14,530 nucleotides of DNA from Microbacteriaceae bacterium (GTDB taxonomy: Bacteria; Actinomycetota; Actinomycetes; Actinomycetales; Microbacteriaceae). The DNA lies in assembly GCA_012511645.1 (NCBI GenBank), contig JAAZFP010000272.1, forward strand, positions 1-14,530. The letters are read 5' to 3'. The notes under the pieces were generated by a model. It searched no databases. It saw nothing but the letters and a program-made list of their open reading frames with translations, and had not been told where the DNA came from. A program made the position numbers and the translations under genes. Shown one piece after another: positions 13,087 through 14,530 of the stretch. Position 1 is the stretch's first letter. Every line of letters begins with the position of its first letter.

Positions 13087-14279
13087 GACTCGATCGTGGT
13101 TCGCAAGTTTTCGGGAATTGACGCAAGGTACTGGTCGAGGTTTCGCCGGGTCTCAGCAACGCTGTCTCCCCCGAATTTTTCCGTGACCGCATCTGCAAGC
13201 ACCAATGCGACCATTGCTTCTGCGACGACTCCTGCCGCGGGCACAGCCGAAACATCACTGCGTTGATGGTGCGCCTTCGCTTCTTCACCTAAAGCAACAT
13301 CAATAGTGGGCAACGCCTTCGGCACCGTCGCGATCGGCTTCATGCCTGCTCGAACACGAAGTACCTGGCCAGTCGTCATGCCCCCTTCGATGCCACCGGC
13401 ACGGTCAGTGTCACGAACAATGTGGTCATCTTCGAGCCGGAGCTCATCATGGGCCACCGATCCGCGTCGCTTGGTGGTCTCAAACCCGTCGCCAACTTCG
13501 ACAGCTTTGATTGCTTGAATGCCCATGAGTGCGCCGGCAAGCCGCGAATCAAGCCGGCGATCCCAGTGCACATATGACCCGAGTCCCGGAGGCAAACCGT
13601 ATGCCAGCACCTCGACAATGCCGCCGATCGTATCGCCTGACTTCTTCGTATCATCGACCTCGCTCACCATACGAGCACTCGTTTCGGCATCAAAACACCG
13701 AAGCGGATCGGCATCGAGGGTAGCAACGTCCTCAGGCCGAGGCACAGCCGATCCAGCTGGTACTTCGACCGAGCCAATCGACAGCGTATGGCTCACAAGC
13801 CGGATCCCGAGCTCGGCAAGAAATGCCCGGGCAATTGCGCCAAGCGCCACACGAGCTGCGGTCTCTCGAGCGCTTGCGCGCTCAAGCACGGGCCGCGCCT
13901 CATCGAAACCGTACTTTTGCATACCGACAAGGTCGGCGTGCCCGGGGCGAGGCCTGGTCAGTGCCGCACCACGACCCCGAGACTTGTCGGTCAACTCGGT
14001 CGGTTCTGCGCTCATCACCTCAACCCATTTCGGCCACTCCGTGTTGCCGATGCGGATTGCGATGGGTCCCCCGATGGTGAGACCTTGCACCACACCGCCC
14101 GAGAAGTGCAGTTCATCCTGCTCGAATTTCATCCGCGATCCGCGCCCGTATCCGAGCTTGCGGCGCGCCAGATCATCCCGGACAGCGTCGAGCGATACAG
14201 GCACACCCGCAGGCATGCCTTCGAGGACAGCAATAAGTTCTGGGCCGTGGGATTCCCCAGCCGTGAGCCAACGAAGCAT
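13083..14279 (-). CDS. aroC: Chorismate synthase
   Basis: AroC makes chorismate from EPSP by a reduced-FMN-dependent 1,4-elimination, the branch-point product used by TrpE downstream in this window. The protein is 398 residues from the ATG at 14279. All three family signatures are present: GESHGPELIAVLEGMPAGV at the N terminus, SARETAARVALGAIARAFL in the middle, and RSDVSAVPAAGVVAEAM near the end, along with the GYGRGSRMKFEQDE loop. The frame is open 27 codons further upstream, but the family begins at MLRWLTAGESHG. An AGAAGG lies very close to the ATG, so the ribosome site is not ideal; an AT-rich stretch with TATAGA just ahead could contain a promoter. The stop overlaps the aroK start by four bases. 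Confidence 0.98.
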   Translation of the reverse strand: MLRWLTAGESHGPELIAVLEGMPAGVPVSLDAVRDDLARRKLGYGRGSRMKFEQDELHFSGGVVQGLTIGGPIAIRIGNTEWPKWVEVMSAEPTELTDKSRGRGAALTRPRPGHADLVGMQKYGFDEARPVLERASARETAARVALGAIARAFLAELGIRLVSHTLSIGSVEVPAGSAVPRPEDVATLDADPLRCFDAETSARMVSEVDDTKKSGDTIGGIVEVLAYGLPPGLGSYVHWDRRLDSRLAGALMGIQAIKAVEVGDGFETTKRRGSVAHDELRLEDDHIVRDTDRAGGIEGGMTTGQVLRVRAGMKPIATVPKALPTIDVALGEEAKAHHQRSDVSAVPAAGVVAEAMVALVLADAVTEKFGGDSVAETRRNLDQYLASIPENLRTTIES

Positions 14280-14292
14280 ACCTTCTATACTT

Positions 14293-14530
14293 TCATATTT
14301 CGTCGGCGTTCCCGACCTCGAGCCAGTGTGCACCGGCGACTTCAACGATCTTCGGTTCAATTGGTCGAATAATTCGATCAGCGGCGGTAGCCAAGACGCT
14401 GGTGATGGTCTCCCGCGACAGTTCCCGACAGGTCACCGCGGTTGGTGGCAGCATGCTCACTTCCCCCCGCTCCACCTGATGAAGCACCTGGCCGAGCGGC
14501 GCCCAAAGCGAATGGTCAGCCTCGCCGTTC
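14293..14530 (-). CDS. C-terminal fragment of an unidentified protein, possibly NUDIX-like (5' end beyond window)
   Basis: The frame is open from the window edge to a TGA at 14293, giving 78 residues (first full codon at 14529). It ends 13 bases before aroC in the same direction, so it probably belongs to the same transcription unit. The segment ERGEVSMLPPTAVTCRELSR resembles the tail of some actinobacterial NUDIX-family proteins, in which a short acidic helix is followed by LPPTxxTxxEL. The NUDIX box itself would be upstream and cannot be seen, so the family call is a recollection from one motif. It does not look like the end of shikimate dehydrogenase, which would be another natural neighbour. 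Confidence 0.5.
   Translation of the reverse strand, partial: NGEADHSLWAPLGQVLHQVERGEVSMLPPTAVTCRELSRETITSVLATAADRIIRPIEPKIVEVAGAHWLEVGNADEI

Noticed and set aside
1..14530. Mobile elements, CRISPR arrays, phage genes or toxin-antitoxin pairs
   Set aside because: Read on both strands, no transposase, integrase, regularly spaced repeats or small paired genes were seen. The minus strand is almost fully covered by housekeeping genes.

Overview
The window comes from the chromosome of an actinobacterium, most likely a member of the Micrococcales and probably Microbacteriaceae-like. The basis is the gene neighbourhood (trpE, Trp-region membrane protein, HGxxPAAW protein, trpC-trpB-trpA-lgt), the protein sequences, frequent GTG starts, and a GC content that I roughly estimate in the high fifties of percent from sampled lines. 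No species is claimed. Every supported gene lies on the minus strand, so transcription runs from position 14530 towards 1.

In transcription order the layout is as follows. A C-terminal fragment of an unidentified, possibly NUDIX-like protein comes first (14530-14293). The chorismate-pathway block aroC-aroK-aroB follows (14279-11298), then rpe (11264-10602), a partial histidine block hisE-hisG-hisF-hisI (10561-8293), and a tryptophan block trpE - Trp-region membrane protein - HGxxPAAW small membrane protein - trpC-trpB-trpA (8211-2833). lgt and pyk come next (2801-411), then tRNA-Leu(CAA) (386-305), and finally the receiver-domain half of an ANTAR-type response regulator running off the window edge (272-1). 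Gaps are at most about 80 bases and many genes overlap or abut, so this looks like one long anabolic supercluster. No stretch over 300 bases lacks a gene.

Functionally, the aro genes make shikimate-pathway intermediates up to chorismate, and TrpE draws chorismate into tryptophan. TrpC, TrpB and TrpA finish that pathway. The his genes use PRPP, which trpD (not present here) also needs. Rpe belongs to the pentose phosphate supply, and pyk controls PEP, a precursor of the aro pathway. trpD, trpG, hisH, hisA, hisB, hisC and hisD are not here and must be elsewhere if the pathways are complete.

The most interesting signal is regulatory. rpe, trpE and the response regulator have no recognisable ribosome binding site at the preferred start, and each has a TANNNT hexamer ending exactly six bases before that start. 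This is the geometry expected of leaderless transcripts and suggests separate promoters inside the supercluster, with no room for a trp leader-peptide attenuator. The second point is hisG, whose reading frame runs 36 codons past the usual end into hisF, a 95-base overlap. No mobile element, CRISPR array, phage or undescribed multi-gene system was found; the gene content is ordinary housekeeping metabolism.
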